A program made the position numbers and the translations under genes. A stretch of 64,000 nt of DNA from Cinnamomum chago (lineage: Eukaryota > Streptophyta > Magnoliopsida > Laurales > Lauraceae). This document shows positions 33,665 to 45,122 of this stretch, one piece after another. The notes beneath the pieces are model-generated. The model was not told the origin of the DNA. It did not search any database and saw only the letters and a program-made list of their open reading frames with translations. How positions within the stretch are numbered: position 1 is the first letter of the stretch; the number at the start of each line of letters is the position of its first letter. The stretch is taken from NCBI GenBank assembly GCA_038049695.1, contig CP142457.1:29911501-29975500 (forward strand). Direction: 5' to 3'.

Positions 33665-34177
33665 GTGGTCCAAATCTACCAACAGTGGAGATCAAGTATC
33701 CCCTTAATTGGGGTGATTACATCTCAATATAAATCCTATGAGTCAGCCTAGTCTGAATACAAGCTTATCAATATGGGTGTATTGATGGTCCATTGGTGGT
33801 TCCCTGCTGGACCCAGCGTAGGTGAGAGTCGCAGTCTCGCAGATATATGTTAACACTCCATACTTTTAAGAACATATATTTTCAGCGTTTTGTCTTTTTT
33901 TTTTTTTTTTTTTTTCTTCTAGTAATTTTAATGTTTGTTTTGTTTCATCGATTCCTTTTTATGATGATATTTCCATTCTTTTGTTCAATATTTGTGTGAG
34001 ATTAATTTTTTCCTTTGATTTATTTTTTTATTGCATCCTCTAAGAAGTAAAATTTGTTGCTTTATATTAAGTCACTGTTTCATGCCTCATTTATGATGTA
34101 TGTTCCTCAAAATAAAAATAAAAAATACTGCTGCACCAGTTGTTTGAATGATTCTTTTTGTGCTTTTGTCTGGACAG

Positions 34178-34242
34178 GTCTGCAGCATGATCGAGAGTGG
34201 CTCCTCAGTGGTCCAAGTGGTGAAGTTCTTACTCAAAAGAAG
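34178..34242 (+). CDS. ABA3: ABA3 exon 6 of window (HDREW)
   Basis: Exon of 65 nt: GLQHDREWLLSGPSGEVL then TQKK. The first glycine codon is shared with exon 5. The acceptor is ggacag ending at 34177 and the donor GTGCTC starts at 34243. GLxHDREW and TQKK are MOSC_N landmarks. The following intron is only 800 bp and carries no recognisable element. Confidence 0.94.
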
Positions 34243-35042
34243 GTGCTCCTGTTTACAGCTAGGAAAATGATTTGTCACATACTAGCAATTGCTTATAGAA
34301 ATATTGCATTCTTGTGAAGAAGCCAGTTTTATACTTGTATGTCAAAATTTTGAAAGCCCTTAATGCCATATATATGCAGAAATTACCCATAGCAGCCAGG
34401 CTGCATATGAGCAAAATAATGGCTCAGCCTGTGGGTCTTACCTGGCCCTACCTTTATCAATCCAAGTATCCAACCCCCTCATACACACTAAATCCCATGA
34501 CTCACCATACTTTTCAATCATTTGAATTTTACTCGCTGTTGAATTGATCATGCTGTAAAGACAACAACAATATGTACATCAACTATGGACTGAAAATTGT
34601 CTCTGCCCTAAATCAAGGTTTACGATGATTAAAGCGCTTCCATTGTTTGTGCTTCTTTAGTCCTGAAATAGACCATTTGTCCCTCTTCTCCCATGATAAT
34701 ACATGGGTCTGACATCCGGGCTTCTAGTTTCTTAATTGCAGCTTGGCCACTTTGGAACATTCCCCATAAAAGTGGCATGTAAAGGAGGTGAATCCTTCAT
34801 CATTCAGCTGTACTGTTCATGGGCCATACCCAAAAGTACACTTTTCAGACTAACCTGTGACTGATGGCAAGCAGATTATTAGGGGAAAATGGACCTAATA
34901 TTATGTTCTTATTCAGTGGGAACATCAATAATTATTACGATCATTCAATGAGTGTCAAATTGATCACTGCATTCTTTCTCTCTTGTGAAAAAAGTCCGGC
35001 ACATAACTAGGTAAAATAACCATGTCTTTTTTCTTTTTCCAG
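34243..35042. other. ABA3 800-bp intron
   Basis: The only mid-size intron in the window; no transposon recognised. A polypyrimidine run (TTTTTTCTTTTTCCAG) precedes exon 7. Confidence 0.6.
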
Positions 35043-35194
35043 GTTCCAGATATGCGTCTCATCAACACATCCATTGATTTCACTCGAGGAGTGTTGGTTG
35101 TTGAATCACCACGTTGCAAAGTGAAACAGCAGATTGCTCTTGAACTGTCTTCGTGTTATGGTCTGAAAGAAGAAGTTTATTTATATGGTCAGAG
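35043..35194 (+). CDS. ABA3: ABA3 exon 7 of window (MOSC_N middle)
   Basis: Exon of 152 nt (50 codons plus two bases), beginning VPDMRLINTSIDFTRGVLVV and ending EEVYLYGQ(R). The acceptor is ccag followed by GTTCCA, with its AG at 35041-35042; the donor GTAGGC starts at 35195. It is the central part of the MOSC_N barrel, equivalent to the VPEMSLIKT region of the Arabidopsis protein. The split arginine codon is completed by exon 8. Confidence 0.93.
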
Positions 35195-36639
35195 GTAGGC
35201 ACTCCAAAACATTCTGCAAATTTCATATTTCCGTTAATATATTTCAACAGCATGTGGTGGCCATCTTGGGGCTGCAACTTGACACAATGGTTTGGTCTAT
35301 ATTATTGAGACCGGTGGCTATTTATAAAGTCCAACAAAAGATGTTGTCTCTAACTAGGTAACCTAATCCTAATCCCATGGATCTGGCTTAAAATAACTCA
35401 AATTTAGACAAATCCAAAACTTACTCTCAAAATTGCAAACAAATCTCAGTTACTCAAAATTACAAATAAACCCAACTGTTTCTTAAATCTAGACAGATAT
35501 TGGCTCTTCTAATCTGGAGTCTGATGTTCTATTACAAAGTGTCTATGTTTTATTTTTGTTTCGAATTTATAGCCATATAAAAAAGGAAATCAACTTGCAT
35601 ATTCATCAAAGTGATACAATGATAGCATTGTTATACTTCCCATCAGTAATATGCACGATGATGCATGATTTAGAGTACATCCAACTTTAGAATATAAGCC
35701 TTTTCTTTTCCATATCCTCAAAAGTTCCTATTTTTTCAGCCATTTATCTTGGAGGATGGCTCATTTCCAAATTATCCCTGAAATATAACTGAAAGTAGAG
35801 AACTTTAACAGAATTGAAGACAGATGCCAAGAGTATATACAAACAATATCATTCGTTTGAGATTTAAGTACTAAAAATTCCAGTAAGATCTGAGGCATGG
35901 ACAGCTTAGAGGCCCCTATGTTGTTGATTTATCAAAAAAATGTCCTACAATGTAAACTCCTATGTCATTGATTTTTTAAAGTATCAGTTATTTGTTACAA
36001 GAGAAGTCCCCTATCTTACAATTTTATGTGGCTTTCACAAAACTGACAGCTTCCCGGCAGACTGACAGCTTCCCACTCAAATGCTCTCCCCCTGCCCTCG
36101 CCGCCCTCCTCCTCTCTCACCTCGTCTCTTGTATGATGTATCAGTATCAGTCTGCGGCAAATTTTACTTTAATCTGTTGCCAGATTGAAAAGGGGATCAA
36201 TCTGACCGTAGGACCATCTCTTGTTAGAGTGAAATTTGGACAATGGCCATGCAAGAGGAAAGCATTTGAGTGGTGTAAATTTAAATAGGTGGGTGATGCA
36301 GAATTACTTTTAGAGTATGAATTTGAAGTTGCTGAAGCCTATTTGGAGTTGATTGACCATTGCAAGAAGACCCACAAGTGGCCAATTAAGAATTGAATTG
36401 GAGTTGGTGTCCAAACAGTCCATTTTTTAAGCCTAAAACTGAATTTCAGGGACTGTTTTGGAGAAATAAAGACAGGGTCTTATTTTCAATTTCCAAAAAA
36501 TTCTGCACATAAAAAAGAGCAGAACGCTCTGCATTTTATGGCTTTAGTTTGTTGGGCCAAACTGAACCCAACCCATTGAAGGTTGGCACCGAAAGTGCTG
36601 CCCAATAGTCCCCTCTCTAATTGTGAAGTTCTTGTGATC
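35195..36639. other. ABA3 intron after exon 7, no element recognised
   Basis: About 1.4 kb of unique-looking sequence. A small direct repeat ACTGACAGCTTCCC occurs twice at 36040-36075. Confidence 0.4.
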
Positions 36640-38690
36640 AAAGCATGGGCCATGTGGGCTCCATAAGCAATCTAGTAAAAGGAGTCCAGAATGACTAGAA
36701 TTTGGAATTTTATCAAATTTATTTATTATCTTTAGTAATTATTGATTGGTTTTATTAGGAAACAATGATTAAATATTCCTATTTGTATTAGGATTAACAT
36801 ATAGTAGAATTATAATGGTTTTATGGTGTTTTTGAGAGCTTTATCTGCATAGGTCAACAGTTTGAACGATGCTACAGTAATGGTTCTTACAATTTAATAA
36901 AACCAGTGCTTTTATGGTTTTTTCCCCCGCTTTCTCGTGTCTGGATGGTAGAAGATGGAGAAGGCTTTGAGGTGAGTATTTGGGCTGTTTATGCATCGTC
37001 CATTGGTTAGTGTAAATTCTGGGATTTTTGCTATTCACTGCAATCAGTTCTAGTTGCTGGATATTTTCTTGGGTTGATTGAATTGGGCCCTAAACAGTGT
37101 GATTACATCAAATCGAGACTGCGTTAGTTCGTATCAAACCAGATTGGTCCTTTCGATCTAGTTTTTTGTGAATCCATCTCTCCCGTCGTGCTTTCCCGAA
37201 GAGCACGTGGTCGTATGCTAGAAGATGAGAGTGCCGCGGGTCATGAACCAGATCCAAGAGAGATTGAGATTCAGAATTTAACTGATCTAACGCCTGGAGC
37301 GTCTGGATTGTCTGATTCATTGTGTGGATTTTAACGATGAATCAAATGCCGAGGAATTTATCAATCTGTTCCAGTTGTTTTCCAGTGTGAAGATGATGGC
37401 ATATGCTAGTCATGAAGACATTGATTGGGGTCTGAATATTAAACTGGAAATTGTCAAGTATAATACTGTTGAAAAACTGAATGAGTTCTACGATAGCTTA
37501 ACACGGTAGAAAAAGTGTTTACCTAGAAAGATTTGGCTGATCACATGAAAGTGAAGTTGGTGGCCAATAAACTTTGTAGAAAGACTGATGCATGGTGGGT
37601 ATGGCTTCAAAAGTTCCTCCAATGCATGGGAAAATCGCCGATCACTTCACGGGGTATCTTCTTCTCCCCCCCACCCCCATACAGATAGTTTCCTTTTTAA
37701 TGCAATTGCAATGTCTCCTACAAAAGGGTCGTTCCATAGATGACTACATGAAGGAGTTTCAGTATTTGTTTAGCTGTAATGATGTTATGGAAGATGAGGA
37801 TCAGGTAGTGAGATGATATGTAGGCGGGTTACAGCCATCCCTACAGAAGGCGATGTTTGTCCACCCTTGTTACACTTTGACAGAAACCATTCAGCACACG
37901 ACCTCCATTGAAAAATCGCATGCAATTGAGATTCCCTGGTCTAGAACATCAATTCCACAATCTTCTAAAGATGAGGGTCTATCAAAGAAATATGGGCAGC
38001 AATTTAAAGAAGACAATGCAAGTGGTCCATTGAATCAACCAACTCAGATGGGTTGATGAGCTCCTAATGCAGATGACAAGGGGAAAAGGCAAAGTGACCA
38101 TCCATTGTTTTAAATGCAACAAGCTTGGTCACATATCTTCAGATTATAGAAAAAGGGAGATCCACATTGGACAAATATGAGAAGAGTCAGACACACCGTC
38201 TTATGTAGCAGATGATGACCAACCTGAATTTGATGATTCTGGAGCCTATGGCGATACTAGTTATGGTGATGGGGGTAGGTCATTGATGATTCATATGACA
38301 TTGTTCTCCCCGAAGACACCTATAGGAGACGATTGGCTCTGCACTAGCATCTTCCACACCACATCAAAGATGATAACTGCCACTTGATCATAGATGGGGG
38401 AAGTTGTGAGAATGTGGTCTTGCGGGAAGTCGTTGAAAAGCTCAAGCTTTAGATAGAAAACATCCAACAACATATAAGCTTTCATGGTTCAAGCGGGCAA
38501 TAAGGTGCCGCTAACTCGCAAAGCATTAGTTTCTTTTTCTATTGATGGTAGATACCGTGAAGATGTGTGGTGTGATGTAGTCCCTATGGATGTTTCTCAT
38601 ATATTAATCGCCCATCTTGGATTTGTTGTGAGACAAAGGTTTTTTAGTGTTTACAAGAGAGTCCTAGTGACTGGTTGTGTCATTTAGATA
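36640..38690 (+). mobile_element. Gypsy (Ty3) remnant: gag, zinc knuckle, protease
   Basis: Plus-strand gag pieces: EEFINLFQLFSSVKM (37348-37395), GRSIDDYMKEFQYLF and VVRRYVGGLQPSL-like text (37730-37850, with a stop), then a knuckle (CFKCNKLGHISSD, about 38108, final Cys changed to Tyr), an acidic segment and the protease (IIDGGSCENVV, near 38390, then WCDVVPMDVSHIL, 38560-38600). RT and integrase are absent after 38690. 36640-37110 may contain the 5' LTR and leader, but no second LTR was found. This is one of the few elements in the sense orientation of ABA3. Confidence 0.8.
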
Positions 38691-39481
38691 AATATCAGGT
38701 GGGTTTTTAAAATTTCTGAAAAATTATATATATAAATAGGTTCAAAAGGGTTGCCTGGGTAAAGGGGAGATATAAGTGTCTTCCGTGCAGTAGGTTGTTG
38801 CTTGGCAACCTGTGAAGCATCAGTATCAAATACAACAACCTGTAAAACAGCATTGTCAGATGAGAATATTCTTTTCATAAGTGTTTCTCAATGCTTTTTC
38901 TTATTCTCAATGGCTGATATCAGCACATATAGTAAAGTGCTGGTTGTAAGGGGATGATTACATAACCCTTATGTGAGTTATGACCAGTCACTGAAGCGTT
39001 CTTATTTCAGGTTTTATTGAAGTTTTTCTTTTTTCTTATGAAGTGGTGGGAGTGTTCGTCTTTGAAGTGTTGTGGATGAGTATTTATCGTTGTGGTTGTA
39101 AGTGGAATCAAGTGATTGGGTAGTCATCTTTGATTGAGTAGGATGAGTTAGTTTGATTGATAAATAAAAGAGGTTTATTATTATTATTATTTGGTTATTT
39201 GAGGTTGCCAATTAAAATGTAGGATTCATCATGGAACCTAGGAAAGGGGGAATGGGTATTTATTATAAAAGCGTTCTTATTTCAGGTTTTATTGAAGTAT
39301 TTCATTTTTCTTATGAAGTAGTGGTGAAATAGTGGTCGTCTTTGAAGTATCATGGATGAGTATTTATCGTTGTGGTTGTGAGTGGAATCAAGTGATTGGG
39401 TAGTCATCTTTGATTGAGTAGGATGAGTTAGTTTGATTGATAAAGAAAAGAGGTTTATTAATATTATTATTATTATTATTA

Positions 39482-40522
39482 GAGGAGTTTATGGGAAAAG
39501 TCCCGGAATTTGGCATTCCTCTCTAAGGTTCCCCGCAAATTGTGCAGCACAAACGGGGTCCATCAGGACCTCTTTTTTTTTTTTTTTTAAATGCTGAAGG
39601 GAGCGACGCTAATGTCGCTCGTGTCTGATAGGAGAAACGCTAGCGTCGCTCTACACGATTTTCTTAAAACATAGAACTCTTTTGTTTCTTCTTCCTCTTA
39701 TTTTTTCCTCTTCTCCCACCTATATTTGTATCTTCCCCACTCCATTTTCTCCCAATCATCTTGGGAAAACAATATCCTAGGCTTTATAAAAAGATTGCTA
39801 CTGACCGACATACAGTTTCTTTCTTTCGTCCTTTCATATTCTCAAGATTTATCTTGGAAAGTGAAAGAGACGGGAAAGAAACAAATGGCAGACATAACAT
39901 GGAAGATTCTGATAACAATCTTATGCTCGTACATTATCATGTAGAGCTTACCCTCAACTCATGAACCCATCCATGAGAAAATGAAAGAGAGAGAAAGGTC
40001 TTTCCAGGGCAAGAAAACTTGTATTCATAGCTTTCGCTGCTATTCCGCCAATATGAATAGTGGAAAACCTGTATTTGCAGCTTTTCCGCCGATATGAACA
40101 ATGAAAACTTGTATTCTAGCTTTTCCACCTTCCACATGGAAAGCCTGTATTCACAGCTTTTCCACCTTCCGCTGTATGTACAGTGGAAAACTTGTATTCG
40201 CAGCTTTTTCCACCGATGTGTACATAACCCAAATATGTTACCCAAGAGATTTTGGGATATTTGGACAGAAAGGTGAGGTGATAATCATCCTCTCCCTACA
40301 CTTGAGGATGATGGAAGTATTATGGGTGGTGGGTTGGGTGAGAAATGGAGTACGGGATATGGAGAAATAGGAAGGAGAATAGGAAGAGGAAGAGGTGAGG
40401 AGTGACGCTATCGTCGCTAAGAAAAAAACTAAGTGGCGGGAAGACCGAGTTAGTGCTGCACAATCTGCGGGGACCCTTTGCGAGGAATTGCCAAATTTCG
40501 GGATTTTCTCCATAAAATCCTC
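39482..40522. mobile_element. Mutator-like non-autonomous element, 1041 bp, long TIRs
   Basis: Terminal inverted repeats of about 70 bp: GAGGAGTTTATGGGAAAAGT at the left and, inverted, GAGGATTTTATGGAGAAAAT at the right, both continuing through GGCA...TTCCTC and CCCCGCA...TTGTGCAGCAC. Flanks TTATTATTA (39473-39481) and TTATAATTA (40523-40531) are 9 bp with one mismatch, the size expected for Mutator. The interior has repeated GACGCTA..GTCGCT words and an internal minisatellite, and no transposase. Confidence 0.85.
40010..40235. repeat. Minisatellite inside Mutator-like element
   Basis: About five copies of GGAAAACTTGTATTCGCAGC followed by TTTTCCACC, spaced 45-60 bp, with variable middles. Confidence 0.75.
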
Positions 40523-40699
40523 TTATAATTATTTGGTTATTTAAGGTTGCCAATTATAATGTGGGATTCATCAGGGAACCTAGGAAAGGGGGAATGAATA
40601 CAATAATCACCTTGTTGTTGAGGAATGTAAATCCTAATTTCTCAAATATCCATGACTCTCTTTAATGAGATTTCAGTATTTCATCAAAAGTTAGAAGTG

Positions 40700-42300
40700 T
40701 CGGTGTTGTTTCATGATCCAATGCCGGTGTGGCTACACATGCAGGACTATTTATCATCTCCTTGCCATAGTTCCAGTGTGTATACATGATGTCTATGGTT
40801 TCTCCTAGGTCTACTTGGATAATTGATTCGAGGGCAATGAATTCTATGACAAGCGGTCAGAACTTGGGTCCTACAGGTCTTATGTTCATGAAATTTTTGT
40901 ATTTTAGGAAGAGGTACGGCAGGGACATTGGCATACTTGATTTCATCATAGTCAGTCCAGAAATTAAGAAATCCAGAATAAAGCAATCTCAAATTTCAAT
41001 TGATATTGACGTGCAGAGTTTCTCTTATGATATATTTTCTTCAAATATGCCCACATGTCATTTGCTGTCTTGTAGGGTTTCAGATTTAAAATGAGATGAG
41101 GTTCCACTGTTCCAAGGATCCAAGATTTGATTTTGGCATCCTTGGTTGTCCAAGAGAAAAATTGTTTCTCATCCTCCGTTGGTTTAGGATCAGATCCATT
41201 AATATGCCCCAACATCTCTTTCCCCTCGAGACAAAGTTCAAATTGGAAAGCCCAGGATGGGTAATTTTTCCCATTAAAACGAATGATTGGAATCTCAGAT
41301 TTTTCCATAACTGATAGTACTCACAATAAGACAGACAGTAAATCCAAAAAATGAAGAAGCACAATCAATATTCCAAATGCAACTGTGTTCCATTTTGTAG
41401 AGGAAACACAACTAAGATAGCAGCAAGCATACACAAATCCAACGAGAATTTCTTGTGCAGAGGGGTCCGTAAAAACTGTGAACGAATCACAGTAATAGAA
41501 AAAAAAAGGTCTGGCGACCCTGTTTCTAAGAACCAATAAGTGAAGTGGGGCCCATGTGATGATCGGATGAGAGATCAAATCAGTGAATAATCTGGAATTC
41601 CCCCTTTTCTTTCAGGCAGTTCAAGTTTCATCCCAATTGGCATCCACAATTTAGTGACCATTTGATGAAAATAGTGCACCAACCAAAAGAAAAAAAAAAA
41701 AAAAAAAAACCCAAATCAATCAGATGGCGACATGGCGTACCTCTGATGAGCCAAAAATTCTGAAAAAAATGTCTAAATCCCCAGGAGAAATAGTCGACCA
41801 AGATGGGATGGTTCTTTGATGCTGCTATGATGATCGAACGTGGGCCACGGGAGACCTGCTACCAGGTACTGACAATACAGTTATCTAGCAATGCACAAAC
41901 AGTCGAAATCAGATTGGTCAATGACTGTTATGCAACCTAGAATCGACTTAGTGGTCGAAGTGAGATACCATGAGTAAAGAGGTCGATCGGGAGAGACTGA
42001 AAACTCTCTCTTTTAGCTCTGATACCACGACATTCTCATGATCAGATAAAGAAATACAAGAAGAAACTTATGGAATTGGTGTCCTTCCTTGAGGATCAAC
42101 CATTGTATTTATAGAATTGAGAGACCCAATTTGGGCTACAATCAATAAAATCTCCTGTTTTCGTATGTTATGATGTACATTATTCGGCGGTCTAACCAGC
42201 CTATTTTAGTATACACTGAAGTTGGGCTTTTACAGATCGGTTATTGGATCATGGGCTTTATACGTATTGGTCATTAAAAGTTCATCCCTAATTTTATGTA
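40700..42300 (-). mobile_element. 3'-truncated Copia: gag, leader, primer site, 5' LTR
   Basis: The gag frame starts at ATG 41308 (MEKSEIPIIRFNGKNYPSWA; later KTANDMWAYLKKIYHKRNSA) and, after a frameshift near 40964, continues as YYSGFLNFWTDYDEIKY until it stops being recognisable near 40750. The leader runs to 42015. The primer site CTCTGATACCA (42016-42027) reads TGGTATCAGAG on the minus strand. The LTR then extends to roughly 42300. Protease, integrase, RT and the other LTR are missing. Confidence 0.8.
40964..41308 (-). pseudogene. Copia gag (UBN2-type), N-terminal part
   Basis: 114 codons: FNGKNYPSWAFQFE, DAKIKSWILGTVEPHL, YKTANDMWAYLKKIYH. It is close in pattern to the gag at 58431 (MDKSEISLIKFNGQNY) and to the young Copia gag, so these elements belong to related Copia lineages. 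It ends at a stop after FEIALFWIS, where a frameshift leads on. Confidence 0.8.
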
Positions 42301-42402
42301 CCTTTATTCAATGAAGTTGAACTAATGTGAGATTAAGAAAGACAACAAAATAGTTTGAAAATGATTCTTTCCCTGTTGGTTTGTGAAAACCTTTAACAAG
42401 TT

Positions 42403-42541
42403 CTTTGTTTTTTTTTTTTTTTTTGCTAGATGGGTGAGTGGTACGCACTTTTTGAGAGAACCTACCTGCCCAGGGATTGATGCCTGGGCAGTAGTGTGAG
42501 ATGAAACCCCCTTTGCCACTGGGGTGTCTCATGTTTCTCAA
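42403..42541 (-). mobile_element. SINE, 139 bp, with poly(A) and 16-bp TSD
   Basis: On the minus strand: A-box-like TGGCAAAGGGG, B-box-like GGCATCAATCC within CCCAGGCATCAATCCCTGGG, then a poly(A) tail (T run at 42407-42424 on +). Flanks AAACCTTTAACAAGTT (42387-42402) and AAACCGTTAACAAGTT (42542-42557) match at 15 of 16 bases. Size, tRNA-like boxes, tail and duplications together identify a SINE. Confidence 0.85.
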
Positions 42542-42557
42542 AAACCGTTAACAAGTT

Positions 42558-43237
42558 GATCGTTTCTTCAACGATGTTTTTCTTTTTCTTTTTTTCATTT
42601 TTCTTTCTCTTTTTTGTTTTAAGTGTGTAACAAAAGTTTCTTAACTAAAGAGAGAAAGTAGGCTCACCCCAAAGGTTGTCAACAACAAAGCCATAATCTA
42701 GAAGGGCTTAACATCATCATACCAAACTCCTTGTCAAGGTTGAGAAAAAGAGATTCCTGCAAACTATTTAGTGGTTAGTGGTACCCAAGAGATGTCTAAT
42801 GATTGCACCCAGTGGTTTACTCCATGCTCAAAAGAAGCCATGCTTTGAAATTTTTACTTATTTCTCTTCATACAAAGAGACTGAAGAACGTCTACCACCA
42901 TACAATTCGATAAAATAACCCTGCTTAGAGAAATTTAACCAAAATTCCGGGTTCCCATGTGGACTTCCATGAAATGAGGCTCTCTTTAGAAATATGATAC
43001 CTTATGTATCACACTTTCTGTTCAAATATTATTTTTATAAGGACTGTACAATTATGCTTCAACTCAATTTTCCATGCCCATGATTCAAGTTTTGCAAATT
43101 CTACTGAATTGTTAAGAATGTTTCTTGGGTATGGCATTAATTGTTGCTAGTTTTACTTGGAAAAATATTCTACTGCATGCAGACTGAATTCTGTAAGTCT
43201 TTTTTTATTTTGACTGTATTTTTTCTTCAAACTATAG
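42558..43237. other. ABA3 intron sequence before exon 8
   Basis: No element recognised; T-rich before the acceptor. Confidence 0.4.
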
Positions 43238-43470
43238 ATATGAAGTGCAGGGATATGACAGTGAAGTCAATTTGTGGTTTACTGAAGCAGTTGGTCGTCC
43301 TTGTACCCTGATTAGATGTTTTGGTTCCAAGAATGATTATTGCACTAACAAGACTGGCAGATTAGGGATGTGTCGAGACGTTCAGAGCAAATTAAATTTT
43401 GTCAATGAAGCTCAGTTGTTACTTATATCTGAAGAGAGCATATCAGACCTTAACAGAAGGATAATCTCAA
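43238..43470 (+). CDS. ABA3: ABA3 exon 8 of window (end of MOSC_N, start of MOSC)
   Basis: Exon of 233 nt beginning YEVQGYDSEVNLWFTEAVGR and ending EESISDLNRRIIS. The acceptor is actatag ending at 43237. A consensus GTATGT donor starts at 43471, leaving one base for the next codon. CTLIRCF and LLISEESISDLNRR are typical of plant MOCOS. The next exon should carry the RFRPNLV motif; I could not find it between 43471 and 64000. Confidence 0.93.
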
Positions 43471-44315
43471 GTATGTTATTTTGTATAATATCCTCAGTTG
43501 AATGAATTTGCATAATATCCTTGGGTCTTGGTTATGCACAACTGGAGTCCATGATTCAGTGATCTAGACAGAACCATGAAGGGTCTATAACTTCAAAATC
43601 TGCACTATTGAAGAATACGTATGCTTTGATTGACAGATGCAAATAGATGATAAATATAAGCATGGGACAGAGGTCCATATTCATTGTATAAATGATCAAA
43701 TTCTGATTGTTTTTTTTGGTGATGGTGTGCCTGTTGATGCAGGCTCTAGGGTTGGGGCTTGCGGGAAAGGGCCGAACGCCTATCCATACTCCGTAGACAC
43801 TTCAAACGTCTCCGCAAAGACAATAACGAGGACGCGCCTCAATGGGAACACCCAAATTCAATTAATCTAACTCTCAGAGAAATTCTTCTCTACAATGCCA
43901 TATAAATAGTAAAACATATAGTGGGTCCTAAGAAGTCTAATTAAACTAGGAAATTAAGATAGATTGGAAAACTAATCCTAATTACAATTCTTTAAATAAA
44001 ATTTGAAACTAATGACTAGAATTAGTAAATAAAAATCCTAAATCTACTTGGGCCATACACGTGTGGCTTGAGGTCCATCTGCATCATTCTCCCTGGCTTG
44101 GAAAGAACTCGACCTTGAGTTTGGCAAAAGTTCATCTAGGTCGAAGATCAATCGGATGAACTTCCGATCCGTTGGATAATCTTAAGCTTCTGTGTAGAGT
44201 TTTCATGTAGAACTGCTTTTGATGGCCGGATTTTGAGTGTATGTGTGATCGCACCATCGGGTATTTCATGTATAAGATTTGCACCATCAAATCACAGCCT
44301 CTGAATGTCCACTGT

Positions 44316-44879
44316 TCATCTCCAAAGATGAAAGTCGATGTGAGGGACTTCCATTGATAGATATTCTTGTGAAAGCACTGGAACAAGTGATTTGTTCCCC
44401 AGTTCAATGGTTGGACCTTTATCTGACATTTCCTCCAAATTGGGTTTTGCAGTGAAATTTCCAGCAGATTGATCTTCTTTTGTATTTTCATCTTCAATTT
44501 GAATGACTTCAGATTTCAATTCAGATTTCTCTTGAAATTTCGAAATATTTTCCTTGATGCCAGTTTTTATTGATGGACACGTCTTGATGATCCGTGAGAG
44601 CCTATCATTGAGATCATTTTGAGCCAAATTTTCTTGGAGTTGAGATTTTAGCAACTAAGAACCTTTGTCAATCTCTTGTCCAGCACATCGGTAATTACTC
44701 CCTTTGGGATAATTTTCTAAATTGTTAAGTCTGATTTCGATCCTTGCAATAGTTTCTTGGATTTGATTGACTGCAAATTTGATTTGATTGACAGATGTGG
44801 ATAATTGAGAAACTGCACCAGTTAATTTCTCCATGAATGAAGATGAAGACTTCACTTCAATATGCTTTTTTGGAGGCAT
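44316..44879 (-). pseudogene. Coiled-coil, gag-like ORF of non-autonomous LTR element
   Basis: Starts MPPKKHIEVKSSSSFMEKLT (44879) with a predicted coiled coil (VNQIQETIARIEIRLNNLEN). It stops at 44655, and the same phase continues to 44316 (SQLQENLAQNDLNDRLSRII, then an acidic tail). No known gag domain or zinc knuckle is visible. It could be a divergent gag or captured sequence; the function is unknown. Confidence 0.45.
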
Positions 44880-45091
44880 TTTTTTTAATGCAAACTAAAT
44901 ACTGACTAACATGATATGTAGATCTGTAATCTGTTGTCCACGAACACGATGGCGAAAACGGATCTAAAATCCGACTTTGAATCGTGCCGCAATCGCAAAG
45001 TGAAATTTCTATCCTCTGATTTGGCAAATTCAGTCATTGATTGAATTTGATTGAGATCTGCCAAGGTTAAACTGATGACGACAACCCTTCA

Positions 45092-45122
45092 ATGCACATA
45101 TATATATATATATATATATATA
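45092..45122. repeat. TA microsatellite
   Basis: About fourteen AT/TA dinucleotides in the leader of the non-autonomous LTR element. Confidence 0.9.

Larger units (their letters stand above)
30125..33855 (-). mobile_element. Decayed Copia with large internal deletion
   Basis: Segments 30125-30291 and 33695-33855 are related (shared GTATCCCCTTGATTGGGGTG and CCTATGAGTCAGCCTA) and are interpreted as LTRs. Next to the left one is the Copia polypurine block CCCCCTCAAATTGATGTCGG (from 30292). RNase H and RT (30428-31720) come next, then directly gag (MAKKSEILSIHFNGKNY, start 32024), so protease and integrase are gone. No clear primer site precedes the right LTR, and 1.65 kb of unassigned DNA lies there, so the right half is less certain. 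Confidence 0.65.
38994..40600. repeat. 275-bp tandem duplication, second copy split by Mutator-like element
   Basis: The segment starting AAGCGTTCTTATTTCAGG at 38994 ends at 39268 and repeats from 39269. The second copy runs to 39481 (in the ATT repeat) and resumes at 40532 (ATTTGGTTATTTAAGGTTGC) to about 40600. The first copy is uninterrupted and so shows the empty site of the inserted element. Confidence 0.85.
4101..43470 (+). other. ABA3: ABA3/MOCOS molybdenum cofactor sulfurase gene, internal part (8 exons)
   Basis: Gene-level entry. Exons 4101-4217, 12299-12376, 12535-12636, 18725-18824, 28092-28178, 34178-34242, 35043-35194 and 43238-43470 join in one open phase and give about 311 residues matching the middle of plant Mo-cofactor sulfurase. 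The family enzyme takes sulfur from L-cysteine through a PLP-dependent NifS-like domain and passes it to Mo cofactor bound by the C-terminal MOSC domain. This activates cytosolic aldehyde oxidase (last step of abscisic acid synthesis) and xanthine dehydrogenase. Seen here: the desulfurase end ([30 protein letters not shown]), a linker, then MOSC_N (YPIKSC, HDREW, GEVLTQKK). N-terminal exons with the PLP lysine are upstream; the rest of MOSC is not found before 64000. Introns of 8081, 158, 6088, 9267, 5999, 800 and 8043 bp are mostly transposons. No frameshift or stop occurs in the visible exons, so the gene looks functional. Confidence 0.93.

Noticed and set aside
43637..43734. Possible ABA3 exon after tgacag at 43636
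   Set aside because: With the one-base carry-over from exon 8 the reading frame meets a stop after four codons, and the sequence lacks family motifs.
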